From CALMBW01 sp963779645 (GTDB taxonomy: Bacteria; Actinomycetota; CADDZG01; WHSQ01), in assembly GCA_963779645.1 (NCBI GenBank), contig CAVZYX010000015.1, positions 62,001-126,000 on the forward strand: a DNA stretch of 64,000 bases. Direction: 5' to 3'. The notes below the pieces were generated by a model, which ran no database searches, was not told the DNA's origin, and worked only from the letters and a program-made list of their open reading frames with translations. Position 1 is the first letter of the stretch, and every line of letters starts with the position of its first letter. Made by a program: the position numbers and the translations under genes. Positions 25,991 through 35,289 of this stretch are shown here, one piece after another.

Positions 25991-27262
25991 TCAGTACAGG
26001 CGGAAGTGGACCTCGTTACGCCCGGGTTCACAACATCCTTCGCTGATGCCGCCCAGCGACGCCCGCGCAAGCGCTCTATAAGTGCCGGTGGGAAGCAACT
26101 TCTTCACCTTCAACCTCCACGCGGCCCACCCCTTCGCGGGATTCCATAGAGGCGTGTCGCAACCACCTCGAACCAGTCGTCGTGCCGATGCGTCCCACCA
26201 GCGACAGATCCCACCCTTGGTTTGCGCCAACGCAACCTCAACCGTTGGGTCGCCTTCGCCGTCACTTTCGACCGAGCCTTCGATGAGTTTGAAACCACTA
26301 CGCGCCAGCGAAGCATCGTTCTGGGGTGACCAGATCTCCGCACTCGGTGCTGCCGGTTCGTCAGGGCCTTCGTCGTCTGGATCCTCGGATGGTTCCGGAT
26401 CAGGAGATGGCTGCGGTGAAGGTTGTGGTTCACCCGAACCAGACGGCGTGAACGAGCTTCCTTCCGGAAGGTGTCGTCTCCAATCCGCAACAGGCGGCTC
26501 GCACGTTGTTCCATACGCGTCAACCGGCATGTAGATCGTTCCGTCATCGGCCGGATAGCTGAAGACATACTCGACGCCGACGACATCCAGGTTGCTGATG
26601 CAGTGCAGATGCGTGCCGGCGGAACCGATCGTGTGTGTGTAGAAGCCGTTCATAGGGTCGTGTTCTGGATGCTTGGCGTCCGAGGTGGGATCGACTCCGC
26701 CCTGGCTACCGACGTGACTCAATCCCAGACAATGGCCGAACTCCTGCAGCGTCACGTTGTACATGTCGGCAACGGTGAAAGACGTCAAGTACAGCTTGGA
26801 CATCCTTACGATGCACGGTGACAGGCGAACGGCCGTCCCCAGGGCTGGTCCTTCAGACTCGTCGGTCAGAACCAGGATGTCCGGGCTAGTCATGACATCC
26901 GGAGGAACGTCGTCTCGGCCCAGTAGATAGACGTCCAGTTGGAACGAATCCTTCAACCATTGCTGACCGAAGTACCTGATGCCCGAGTCCCACGCGTGGA
27001 TCGCGTCCTCGATCGGTTTCACGTAAGAGTTCGAAGTCGTCAACTCCGACGGGTCGGCGCCGTTCAGGAGGTCGGTTTCGAAGTTGAAGATCTGCCCATG
27101 GTTCGGCGGGATGATCAGAACGGAGAGATGGGACTTGGTCCACTGGTTGTAAGCAGGGATCTCATACAGACCCGTTTCCTCGTGGGTAGCCCGCGCTGCC
27201 CCCGGCAGCGCGCTGAGTAGCGCCACCAGGCAGAGGAACAGAGATATGCGGGCCTTGACCAT
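25991..27262 (-). CDS. Secreted metalloprotease-like protein with altered zinc motif
   Basis: 423 residues. Signal peptide (ISLFLCLVALLSALPGAARA), then a domain of matrixin/astacin type around LQEFGHCLGLSHVGSQGG (~residues 171-188). This lines up with HExxHxxGxxH, but the first His is Gln (codon CAG), one base from His. A following MNGFYTHTIGS would match the Met-turn region. A Pro/Ser/Glu-rich linker (~290-325) leads to a C-terminal beta-sandwich with AEIWSPQNDASL and a Cys pair near the end. With one zinc ligand missing it may be inactive or bind substrate only. Starts 44 bp after the pfkA stop. Confidence 0.7.
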   Translation of the reverse strand: MVKARISLFLCLVALLSALPGAARATHEETGLYEIPAYNQWTKSHLSVLIIPPNHGQIFNFETDLLNGADPSELTTSNSYVKPIEDAIHAWDSGIRYFGQQWLKDSFQLDVYLLGRDDVPPDVMTSPDILVLTDESEGPALGTAVRLSPCIVRMSKLYLTSFTVADMYNVTLQEFGHCLGLSHVGSQGGVDPTSDAKHPEHDPMNGFYTHTIGSAGTHLHCISNLDVVGVEYVFSYPADDGTIYMPVDAYGTTCEPPVADWRRHLPEGSSFTPSGSGEPQPSPQPSPDPEPSEDPDDEGPDEPAAPSAEIWSPQNDASLARSGFKLIEGSVESDGEGDPTVEVALAQTKGGICRWWDASARRLVRGGCDTPLWNPAKGWAAWRLKVKKLLPTGTYRALARASLGGISEGCCEPGRNEVHFRLY

Positions 27263-27306
27263 CCGTTGCTTGGTTCGCCCCGCCGGTTACCTGTCCTGCT
27301 CGGGCC

Positions 27307-28335
27307 CTAGCCGAAGAAGACCTCTGCCGTCTCGAACAGCTCTGGATCGACCGTCTTGAGCTCGCCGACCCCCTCTGACAGAGGCACCCGCTCGATCCTG
27401 GTCCCCCGTAAGGCGACCATCTGTCCGTAGTCTTTCTCGTTCACGGCATCGATGGCAGCGATCCCGAACCGCGTTGCCAGCACGCGATCGAAAGCGGTGG
27501 GCGTCCCTCCTCGCTGGATGTGGCCTAGGATCGTGACTCGGGTCTCGTAACCGGTGCGTGCTTCGATCTCTTGCTCGAGCCACACACCGATCCCGCCGAG
27601 TTTGATGTGACCGAAGGCATCCTTCTCCTCGTCCTTGGTGACTTCCTTACCTTCTAGGGGCTTCGCTCCCTCGGCAACGACGACGATCGAGAACGACTTA
27701 CCCGTCTTGTGTCGCCGGCGGATGTGTTCGCAAACCTGATCGATGTCGATAGGACGCTCGGGAACGAGGATGGCATCTGCCCCGCCGGCGATCCCACAAT
27801 GGGTTGCGATCCATCCCGCGTGACGACCCATCACCTCGCAGATCATCACTCGGTTGTGCGACTCGGCTGTCGTGTGAAGTCGGTCGATGGCGTCGGTGCA
27901 GATCTGAACGGCGGTTTGGAAACCGAAGGTGTAGTCGGTCCCGTTCAGGTCGTTGTCGATCGTCTTCGGAACCCCGACGACGTTGACCCCTTGGCTCGCG
28001 AGCTTGCTGGCGACCCCCAACGTGTCTTCGCCACCGATCGCGATCAGCGCATCGATCCTCTCGGCTGCGAGGCTCTCCTTTACCCTCTCGACCCCACGGT
28101 CCTCCTTGAAAGGGTTGGTCCGGGAAGAGCCGAGGATCGTTCCGCCTCGATGCAAGATCCCTGAGGTGTTCCGAGGAGAGAGCTCCATCGTCTCGTCCTC
28201 GAGGACCCCTTTCCAGCCGTTCTGGTAGCCGACGATCACATGCCCGTATTGATCGCCCTTCCGCACGACGGCACGGATCACGGCGTTCAGGCCGGGACAG
28301 TCGCCCCCGCCGGTCAAGATCCCGATCCGAGCCAC
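27307..28335 (-). CDS. pfkA: 6-phosphofructokinase (ATP- or PPi-dependent)
   Basis: 342 residues from a GTG at 28335. Glycolytic phosphorylation of fructose 6-phosphate. Seen: GILTGGGDCPGLNAVIRAV, IGGEDTLGVA, PKTIDNDLNGTDYTFGF (catalytic Asp), MGRHAGWIA and GHIQRGGTP. The nucleotide-site residues are mixed: GGEDT rather than the GGDGT of ATP enzymes, and the Lys of PKTIDND that is typical of PPi-using and actinobacterial group III enzymes. Phosphoryl donor therefore open. Confidence 0.92.
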   Translation of the reverse strand: MARIGILTGGGDCPGLNAVIRAVVRKGDQYGHVIVGYQNGWKGVLEDETMELSPRNTSGILHRGGTILGSSRTNPFKEDRGVERVKESLAAERIDALIAIGGEDTLGVASKLASQGVNVVGVPKTIDNDLNGTDYTFGFQTAVQICTDAIDRLHTTAESHNRVMICEVMGRHAGWIATHCGIAGGADAILVPERPIDIDQVCEHIRRRHKTGKSFSIVVVAEGAKPLEGKEVTKDEEKDAFGHIKLGGIGVWLEQEIEARTGYETRVTILGHIQRGGTPTAFDRVLATRFGIAAIDAVNEKDYGQMVALRGTRIERVPLSEGVGELKTVDPELFETAEVFFG

Positions 28336-28425
28336 CAGGCCCCCTTCCGTGGGTTGAGAGAGGCCATATTCACCTATGCCGTCGAGAACCTCAATCAGAC
28401 CCGGACACTTTCCGACATATAGGTA

Positions 28426-29458
28426 GTGAACGGTTCACGTTTGGGACGTGGTGTACGAAGCGCGACGGGAGGGCTCTTGGTCGCTCTATTAGCGCTGTCC
28501 ATCGCCGCGCCTGCCACCGCCACCGATATCGCCACCTTGCGAGACAGGGCTCAGGTCGCCGCAGACTCACTCAGCTCGATGGAGCGGAAGCTGGCATCTC
28601 TGGAGACGCGGGCCGCTTCTTTGACAGAACGCATCGACGCAGCCAACCAGAAGTTGGCGACTTTGGAGCTCTCGCTTCGATCCGCTCAGGTTGAATTGGG
28701 CTCGGCTCAAGATCTACTCGTTGAGCGCGCGATCGAGGCATACAAGTCCGAGCCCTCATCTCAACTCGGGATGCTGTTGTCTGCAGAAACTTTGGCAGAT
28801 GTCGCCGACCTTGCGGAAGTACAGAGTCGGGTCGCATCAGGAGATGCCGATTCGGTCGAGGCCTTGACCGAGGCGCGGGATTCCGCTTTGACCACGCAGC
28901 AAGAGATAGATGGACGCAAGCAAGCCCTCCTAGCGGACGAGGCTCGCGCCGAAGCGCTCCGCGCTCGAGGTAGCGACCGCGGTCGGCGAACGAAGGGCCG
29001 TGCTCGCGGACCTAGCTGAAGAGATCGAGACGCTCGAAGAGCAAGCCCGCCAGGCTGCTGCGGCAGCCGCCGCTGCTTCAGGGTCGAGCGTCGGTCAGGA
29101 ACTCCTCGACATCCTGATGGGCAGCGGACCCTCGGACGGGATCCCCTCGACCTTTGCATCGACCGGCGTTTCTTTCGAGGGATTGGCGTCCTGGTATGGG
29201 CCGGGCTTCGAAGGCAACCCGACTGCCAACGGCGACATCTTCGACTCATCTCTCTATACGGCCGCATCCAAAGAACTCCCCCTCGGCTCCTGGCTGTACG
29301 TCGAATACGAGGGTCGCGGCGTCGTGGTCTACGTCAACGACCGCGGCCCCTACGTCGGAGACCGCATCATCGACCTCTCCCGTGCCGCCGCCGCCGCGAT
29401 AGGCATGGAGGGAGCCGGCGTCGGCTGGGTCAAAGCCGAGATCCTCATAAAGCTCTAA
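28426..29458 (+). CDS. RlpA-like protein with N-terminal coiled coil, one frame break
   Basis: About 343 residues after correction. Signal peptide (LLVALLALSIAAPATA), long coiled coil of NlpC/CwlO type (~residues 35-205), alanine-rich hinge, and a C-terminal double-psi beta barrel of the RlpA family (GLASWYGPGFEGNPTANG, GSWLYVEYEGRGVVVYVNDR, DLSRAAAAAIGM). RlpA barrels can be septal lytic transglycosylases; the coiled coil suggests a cell-division or FtsX-linked wall protein. Near 28965 the frame shifts (CGCGCTCGAG): EALR then LEVATAVGERRAVLADLAEE in the next frame. Without correction it reads as two overlapping ORFs, 28426-29019 and 29000-29458. Confidence 0.82.
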
Positions 29459-29534
29459 CCCCCTACCCAATTCTGCGTCAGAATCGTGTCGCTATACGAC
29501 GTTTCTTCGACAAGGAAACCGGGAGAATCCCTTC

Positions 29535-31025
29535 TTGAGCGATCTCGTTCTTGCCATCGACGCCGGTACCACCGGTATCACCGCACTCGTCATGGATGGC
29601 AACGCGCAGATCCGGGGCCGGGGCTACTCGGAGTTCAGCCAGCACTACCCCAAGCCCGGCTGGGTCGAGCACGACGCAACCGAGATCTGGGATACGACCG
29701 TCAGCGTGATGAACTCGGCCCTATCTACGGCCGACATCGGTGCCTCCGACCTTGCCGGCATCGGGATCACCAACCAACGCGAGACGACGGTCGTCTGGGA
29801 TCGAGCTTCCGGCAAACCGATCGCCAACGCGATCGTGTGGCAATGCCGCCGAACGGCTGACATCTGCGAACGCCTGAAGAAAGAAGGTCTCGAACCCGAG
29901 CTACGTAGCCGCACCGGCCTCGTTTGCGACGCCTACTTCTCCGCCACGAAGATCATGTGGTACCTCGACAACATCGTGGGAGCACGCGACGACGCAGAGG
30001 CAGGACGACTAGCGTTCGGAACGATCGACTCATGGCTCATCTGGAACCTGACCGGTGGCGCGGCGCACGTGACCGAACCCTCGAATGCATCACGGACGAT
30101 GTTGTACTCACTGAAGCTCCAGGATTGGGATCCGTGGATCCTCGATCGATTGCGTATCCCCGAATCGTTGCTGCCCGAGCTCCGGCCCTCGTCTGGGCGT
30201 TTCGGAGAAACGACCCCGGAGATCTTCGATGTCGCGGTGCCCGTGTCGGGAGTGGCGGGTGATCAACAGGCTGCACTCTTCGGTCAAGCGTGCTTCGACG
30301 ATGGGATGGCGAAGAACACTTACGGGACGGGATCGTTCCTACTGATGAACACGGGGGCCGCGCCCATGGCCTCCGGGCACGGGATGTTGACGACCGCAGC
30401 ATGGGACATCGGGGATGGACTTCGCTACGCGCTCGAGGGGGCCATCTTCATCACGGGGGCCGCCATCCAATGGCTGCGCGACGGGTTGGGAGTGATCTCC
30501 GACGCGTCGGAGACCGGAGAACTGGCTGCTTCCGTCTCCGACAACGGAGGCACGTATCTGGTACCCGCCTTCGTTGGTCTGGGAGCTCCGCACTGGGATC
30601 CCTATGCGCGCGGCGCCTACATCGGAATCACACGAGGAACAACGAAAGGTCACCTCGCGAGGGCCGCTGTTGAAGCCATGGCGTATCAGACCCGCGATGT
30701 GGCCGACGCTATGGCAAAGGATTCTGGGACGCCGTTGCAGGAGCTTCGGGTCGATGGTGGGGCAAGCGTCATGGACCTGCTCTGTCAGTTCCAAGCCGAC
30801 CAGCTCGGTGTGGTGGTCAAACGTCCGAAGAACCTCGAGACGACTGCGCAGGGTGCGGCCTACCTCGCCGGACTCGCCGAGGGAGTCTGGAAGTCGCCGG
30901 ACGAGATCACATGGGCCGCCGATGCAACCTTCGAACCGCAGATGGGCCGCGACGAAGCCGACTCGCTACACGCGCGCTGGAGCGAAGCTGTCAAGCGAAC
31001 GCTTAACTGGGCGGAACACGACTAG
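29535..31025 (+). CDS. glpK: Glycerol kinase
   Basis: 496 residues from a TTG at 29535 (GGGAGA upstream). FGGY kinase producing sn-glycerol 3-phosphate. Seen: AIDAGTTGITALVMD, GITNQRETTVVWDR, IVWQCRRTADIC, the catalytic-region GVAGDQQAALFGQ (~residue 240), TYGTGSFLLMNTG and LRVDGGASVMDLLCQFQAD. No glycerol facilitator or glpD next to it; the acyltransferase that uses glycerol phosphate products follows on the other strand. Confidence 0.96.
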   Translation: MSDLVLAIDAGTTGITALVMDGNAQIRGRGYSEFSQHYPKPGWVEHDATEIWDTTVSVMNSALSTADIGASDLAGIGITNQRETTVVWDRASGKPIANAIVWQCRRTADICERLKKEGLEPELRSRTGLVCDAYFSATKIMWYLDNIVGARDDAEAGRLAFGTIDSWLIWNLTGGAAHVTEPSNASRTMLYSLKLQDWDPWILDRLRIPESLLPELRPSSGRFGETTPEIFDVAVPVSGVAGDQQAALFGQACFDDGMAKNTYGTGSFLLMNTGAAPMASGHGMLTTAAWDIGDGLRYALEGAIFITGAAIQWLRDGLGVISDASETGELAASVSDNGGTYLVPAFVGLGAPHWDPYARGAYIGITRGTTKGHLARAAVEAMAYQTRDVADAMAKDSGTPLQELRVDGGASVMDLLCQFQADQLGVVVKRPKNLETTAQGAAYLAGLAEGVWKSPDEITWAADATFEPQMGRDEADSLHARWSEAVKRTLNWAEHD

Positions 31026-31040
31026 TTCGCTGATACCGGG

Positions 31041-31766
31041 TTAGCCGGCGAGGATCTCTTCTGAGAGGTTGATCTCTTCTTCGAGGGTTCGATGCGATTC
31101 GGGGAGTGGCACCGAAGGGGTCTTCGATGCGTACTCGTCCACGTAGGTCTGGCCCGAAAGCTGCATGATCTCGAACATGATCTCGTCAGTTATCGACCTC
31201 AATGCGAACCGATCGGTCTCTTTGCCGGCGAAACGTGAGAACTCCAGCGGCTTGCCGAAGCGGACTCGGAGAGACCCACTGAGCTTTGGCATCTTCTTGT
31301 CCTTGGGGTTGATCGTGTCTGTGCCGATCAGCCCGATGGGGACAACGGGAACACCGGCAGCAAGCGCGAGCCGCGCCACACCGGTCCGGCCCCTGTAGAG
31401 ACGTCCGTCCGGCGAGCGGGTCCCTTCGGGATAGATACCGAGGAGATTCCCGGAACGCAGCACGTCCAGAGCGATGTTGAGGGATTGCTCGGACTTGCTG
31501 CCTCCTTCTCGCTCGCACGAGATCTGCCCGGCCGCTTTGAAGAACCACGACGTCTTCCACGACTTGAAGTAGTCGGCTTTGGCCAGGTACGTCACAGTTC
31601 GACGCTTGACGCTCAGCGGGATGAAGAATGAGTCGAGGAACGAGAGATGATTGGCCGCGAGGATCGCCGCCCCCTTGCGCGGGACGTTCTCCAATCCTTC
31701 GGTTTTGATCCTGTACATCGCCAGCAATGGCGGTTTCAGGATGCCTTTGAGCACCCAGTACATCAT
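31041..31766 (-). CDS. 1-acyl-sn-glycerol-3-phosphate acyltransferase (PlsC-like)
   Basis: 241 residues from the ATG at 31766, which has AGAGAGG 8 bp upstream; an in-frame ATG at 31796 gives a non-conserved extension. Acyltransferase motifs: NHLSFLDS (HX4D), EGTRSPDG and VPVVPIGLIG. Transfers a second acyl chain to lysophosphatidic acid in phospholipid synthesis, membrane-associated. The palindrome at 31824-31839 lies 58 bp upstream, so it is probably under TetR-type control with the divergent esterase. Confidence 0.9.
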   Translation of the reverse strand: MMYWVLKGILKPPLLAMYRIKTEGLENVPRKGAAILAANHLSFLDSFFIPLSVKRRTVTYLAKADYFKSWKTSWFFKAAGQISCEREGGSKSEQSLNIALDVLRSGNLLGIYPEGTRSPDGRLYRGRTGVARLALAAGVPVVPIGLIGTDTINPKDKKMPKLSGSLRVRFGKPLEFSRFAGKETDRFALRSITDEIMFEIMQLSGQTYVDEYASKTPSVPLPESHRTLEEEINLSEEILAG

Positions 31767-31823
31767 CAGTACAACCTCTCTTCCCCCACGCCTCATGCTA
31801 TAGAAAAGGTCGATAGAGCGCTA

Positions 31824-31839
31824 TTGACCGTTCGGTCAA
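31824..31839. promoter_or_regulatory. TetR-type operator between plsC-like and esterase genes
   Basis: TTGACCG-TT-CGGTCAA is a perfect 7+7 inverted repeat of the type bound by TetR-family repressors. It is placed in the divergent intergenic region and could control both genes. A TetR gene lies 3.5 kb away at 35290; that it is the regulator is only a guess. Confidence 0.65.
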
Positions 31840-31871
31840 GCATGAGACGCCCACGTTACGAGGAGGTTTCC

Positions 31872-32636
31872 TTGTCCCAGCTTCAGGTCCTACAGGGTTG
31901 TGAGGACTTCGCCCTGGGCTCCGGCCCGGTCGGAGCCCTCCTCGTTCACGGCTACACAGGGAGTCCTCAGGGGATGCGAAGCCTTGGAGATTTCCTCGCG
32001 GAGCGCGGGATCGCTTGCGTTGGGCCACGGCTTCCCGGGCACGGGACGACCTGGCAAGACCTTCAAAACAGAACCGCCGATGAGTGGCGCGATTGCGTAC
32101 TGACCAACTACGAGAAATTGAGGGCCGAGTGCGACGAGGTCTTCATCGTCGCCCTCTCGTTCGGGGCATCACTTGCCCTGGAACTCGCCGCGTCGCGATC
32201 GGACGAGATCGGCGGCATCGTGACTCTCGGAGGCATGGTCTTCACGAAAGACCCTCGCAGGCATCTTGCTCCGATCATCAAGCGCGTGATCGCATCGCTT
32301 CCCGGGGTCGGCAACGACATCGCCGATCCAACGCTCAAAGAGATCGTTTACGACCGTATCCCGACCCGTTCCACCGACCAGGTGCTGAAACACATCCGAC
32401 TGGCGCAACTGGCGCTGCCGAAGATCCACACTCCGATACTCGTGATGCACGGGCGCAACGACCACACCGTCCATCCAGACAACGCCGAATACATCTACGA
32501 CAATGTCGGCTCCGAGGACAAAGAGATCGTCTATCTCGAGAAGAGCTATCACGTCATCACGCTCGACTTCGAGAGAGATGAAGTCTTCGCAAGAACTTTC
32601 GACTTCATCAAAGATCGGGCAAAGCATGCACTCTGA
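31872..32636 (+). CDS. Alpha/beta hydrolase, carboxylesterase/monoacylglycerol lipase type
   Basis: 254 residues from a TTG at 31872 with a perfect AGGAGG 5 bp upstream; an upstream ATG (31842) would place that site inside the gene. Est30-like carboxylesterase: LLVHGYTGSPQGM (oxyanion), VALSFGASLALELA (Ser nucleophile ~residue 97), VMHGRNDHTV (Asp) and KSYHVIT (His). Likely acts on monoacylglycerols or short-chain esters. Overlaps the next gene by 11 bp. Confidence 0.88.
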   Translation: MSQLQVLQGCEDFALGSGPVGALLVHGYTGSPQGMRSLGDFLAERGIACVGPRLPGHGTTWQDLQNRTADEWRDCVLTNYEKLRAECDEVFIVALSFGASLALELAASRSDEIGGIVTLGGMVFTKDPRRHLAPIIKRVIASLPGVGNDIADPTLKEIVYDRIPTRSTDQVLKHIRLAQLALPKIHTPILVMHGRNDHTVHPDNAEYIYDNVGSEDKEIVYLEKSYHVITLDFERDEVFARTFDFIKDRAKHAL

Positions 32637-33882
32637 GGTCATCACGATCGAGGGTCACATCATCGATTCTCGTTTGCTCCCCACCGTTCTCGACGAGGTC
32701 CTCGGCCAAGGTGGAACTTTCGAGATCGTCGAGCTGGTTGTCGGTACCAAGCACGAGGACGTGTCCCTCGCTCGCATCAAGGTTGAGGCTCATGACGAAG
32801 CAACGCTCGAACGGATCGTCGATCGCGTCCAACAGCACGGGGCCAACCGGGAAACCATCGGTGATGCCAAGCTGGTCGAGGCCGACGTCAAAGGATCATT
32901 CCCGCCGGGGTTCTATTCATCTACGAACCTCGAGACAGAGATCCGCATCGGCGGACATTGGATCCCCGTTCTTAGGACCGAGATGGATTGCGGCGTCGTC
33001 TTCGACGGGGACACCTGTCGAACCATCGCCATGAGCGACGTTGCGGTTGGGATGCAGATCGTTATGGCGGGTCAGGGAATCCGCGTCACGCCGCTCGAGA
33101 AGCCTCAAGGTGAAGGCCGACAGGCTTTCGAGTTCATGTCTTCCGATGTGTCCTCCGAGAAACCCAAAGCGCTGCTGGTCGAACAGGTCGCGGGCCAGAT
33201 GAGGGCCGTGAAGGCCGCCGGAAAGCGGATCCTGTGGGTCGCGGGTCCGGCGATGGTGCACACAGGCTCCGGCCCCGATCTCTGCGCGCTGATCCGCGCC
33301 GGTTACGTCAGCGCTCTGTTCGCCGGCAATGGCGTCGCGGCCCACGACATCGAGTCGCACATGTTCGGCACATCGTTGGGGGTCTACCTCGAGAAGGGGA
33401 TCCCCGCCGAGCATGGACACGAACATCACATCCGCGCGATCAACGAGATACGCCGACATGGCTCTTTCAAAGCCGCGGTCGACGCTGGGGTGTTCAGCGG
33501 GGGCATCGTCTATCACCTGCTCAAGCACAACTCCGACTTTCTCTTCGGGGGCAGCGTGCGCGACGACGGTCCCCTACCCGAGGTCGTTTCGGACATGACC
33601 GAGGTCCAGCGACAGTTGCGGGACATCATCTGGGGCGATTCACCTAACGGCGACGGAAACCTGATCGGCTACTGCATCGTCGTAGGGACGATGTTGCACG
33701 GGATCGCCACAGGAAACTGTCTCCCCGCCTCAGTACCGCTCGTGTGTGTCGATATCAATCAGGCGACCGTCACGAAGTTGATGGACCGCGGCTCGTTCCA
33801 GAGCATGGGCATCATCACGGACGTGGGACTCTTCATCCGGGAGCTGGCCGAGAAGCTCTGTCCGGAGGAGATTCATGGCTAA
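32626..33882 (+). CDS. TIGR00300/LOR-SDH family protein, ornithine cyclodeaminase-like
   Basis: 418 residues from the ATG at 32626 (MHSEVITIEGHIIDS). N-terminal domain like the conserved region of lysine-ketoglutarate reductase/saccharopine dehydrogenase (to ~110), then SFPPGFYSSTNLETEIR, and a NAD-binding C-terminal domain with GPAMVHTGSGPDL, LFAGNGVAAHDIE and GGSVRDDGPLPEV. The same architecture forms the C-terminal part of cyanobacterial AgrE/ArgZ; archaeal members have been linked to ornithine cyclodeaminase activity (ornithine to proline). No arginine dihydrolase domain here. Its stop overlaps the convergent cpgS-like gene by 4 bp. Confidence 0.82.
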   Translation: MHSEVITIEGHIIDSRLLPTVLDEVLGQGGTFEIVELVVGTKHEDVSLARIKVEAHDEATLERIVDRVQQHGANRETIGDAKLVEADVKGSFPPGFYSSTNLETEIRIGGHWIPVLRTEMDCGVVFDGDTCRTIAMSDVAVGMQIVMAGQGIRVTPLEKPQGEGRQAFEFMSSDVSSEKPKALLVEQVAGQMRAVKAAGKRILWVAGPAMVHTGSGPDLCALIRAGYVSALFAGNGVAAHDIESHMFGTSLGVYLEKGIPAEHGHEHHIRAINEIRRHGSFKAAVDAGVFSGGIVYHLLKHNSDFLFGGSVRDDGPLPEVVSDMTEVQRQLRDIIWGDSPNGDGNLIGYCIVVGTMLHGIATGNCLPASVPLVCVDINQATVTKLMDRGSFQSMGIITDVGLFIRELAEKLCPEEIHG

Positions 33883-35213
33883 AGGTTGAGACGCTCCTTG
33901 AGGACGTCGGCGATCGTCGGTTTCGAGATCACGTGGAGCTCGTAGCTCGCACGGACCGCGGGCTTGTTCATCTCGACCACTCTGCGTAGATCGATAGGCG
34001 TTGCGACGAGCACGACGTCGGCATCCGAAGCGTTGATCGTGTCGGCAAGGTCCTTGCGTTGAGCGTCCGAATAACCCATCGCCGGGAGTAGCGCTCCCAT
34101 GTGCGGATACTTCTCGTACACGGCCTTTATGGATCCCGCCGCGAACGGTCGAGGGTCAACGAGGGCCGCGGCCCCCGCTCGGCGTGCTGCTACGACTCCG
34201 GCCCCGTACTCCATCTCGCCGTGCGTCAACGTGGGTCCATCCTCGACCACCAGCACTTTCTTGCCGGTTAAGTCTTCGTGCTCCTCGAGCTCGACGGGAG
34301 ATTCGGCCTCAACGACGACGGCCTTTGGGTTAACCGAGGCGATCGTGTGCTTAAGGATCGCAACATCTTCGGGCTCGGCCGAATCCATCTTGTTGATCAC
34401 GACGACATCCGCCATCCGAAGGTTCGCTTCACCCGGGTGGTAGGTGGTTTCGTGTCCGACACGCAGTGGGTCCGCCACGGTGATGTGCACGTCTGGTGCG
34501 TAGAACGGAAGGTCGTTGTTGCCCCCATCCCACACGACGACATCCGCTTCCTTCTGAGCCTGCGCAAGGATCTCGCCGTAGTCGATCCCGGCATAGACGA
34601 TCGATCCGGCAGCGAGGTGAGGCTCGTACTCCTCACGTTCTTCGATCGTGCAGTCGTGCAGATCGAGGTCATCGAAGGTCTCGAAGCGTTGAACCTTCTG
34701 TTTGACGAGGTCTCCGTAGGGCATGGGGTGTCGAACGACTGCGATCTTCTTCCCAGCGGCCCGGAGGGCCGCAGCGACATGACGCGTCGTCTGCGACTTA
34801 CCCGATCCGGTTCGCACGGCGCAGATGGCCACGACCGGCACCTCCGCCGTCAACATCGTGTGGCGGGCACTTGGTAGCACAAACTCGGCCCCCGCGGCGA
34901 TGCATCGGGACCCGAGGTGCATGACTGTCTCGTGACTTACATCGGAGTAGCTGAAAACCGCTTCATCGATGTTCTCGTCCCGGATCAGACGTTCGAGTTC
35001 GTCCTCTTCGTAGATCGGGATCCCGTCGGGGTAGCTGGAACCGGCAAGTTCGGGGGGATACCGACGCCCCTCGATACCGGGGATCTGGGTAGCGGTGAAA
35101 GCCACAACCTCGTAGCGATCGTCGTCACGAAACAACACGTTGAAGTTGTGGAAGTCACGTCCCGCGGCGCCGATTATGAGGACCCTGCGCTTGTTCCGCT
35201 CCTGTCCGCTCAT
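33879..35213 (-). CDS. Cyclic 2,3-diphosphoglycerate synthetase-like GTPase
   Basis: 444 residues from the ATG at 35213 (MSGQERNKRRVLIIGAAGRD). N-terminal Rossmann-like domain with DFHNFNVLFRDD and VFSYSDVSHE, then a P-loop AVRTGSGKSQTTR (~residue 140), DVVVWDGGNNDLPF and VVINKMDSA. Homologous to the archaeal enzyme that closes 2,3-diphosphoglycerate to the cyclic thermo-protectant; bacterial homologues are common but their reaction is not established. Its partner 2-phosphoglycerate kinase is not in the window. Convergent with the TIGR00300 gene. Confidence 0.85.
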   Translation of the reverse strand: MSGQERNKRRVLIIGAAGRDFHNFNVLFRDDDRYEVVAFTATQIPGIEGRRYPPELAGSSYPDGIPIYEEDELERLIRDENIDEAVFSYSDVSHETVMHLGSRCIAAGAEFVLPSARHTMLTAEVPVVAICAVRTGSGKSQTTRHVAAALRAAGKKIAVVRHPMPYGDLVKQKVQRFETFDDLDLHDCTIEEREEYEPHLAAGSIVYAGIDYGEILAQAQKEADVVVWDGGNNDLPFYAPDVHITVADPLRVGHETTYHPGEANLRMADVVVINKMDSAEPEDVAILKHTIASVNPKAVVVEAESPVELEEHEDLTGKKVLVVEDGPTLTHGEMEYGAGVVAARRAGAAALVDPRPFAAGSIKAVYEKYPHMGALLPAMGYSDAQRKDLADTINASDADVVLVATPIDLRRVVEMNKPAVRASYELHVISKPTIADVLKERLNL

Positions 35214-35289
35214 GGCCCGGAACCCTACCCGGTAACCCTGAACGCCCAATGATGGTCATAGCCGACCTGCCTATATAGGGTGGTTCACC

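Noticed and set aside
28426..29458. Programmed ribosomal frameshifting in the RlpA-like gene
   Set aside because: No slippery heptamer or downstream pseudoknot is evident, and many unrelated genes here show similar one-base breaks, so an indel is simpler.
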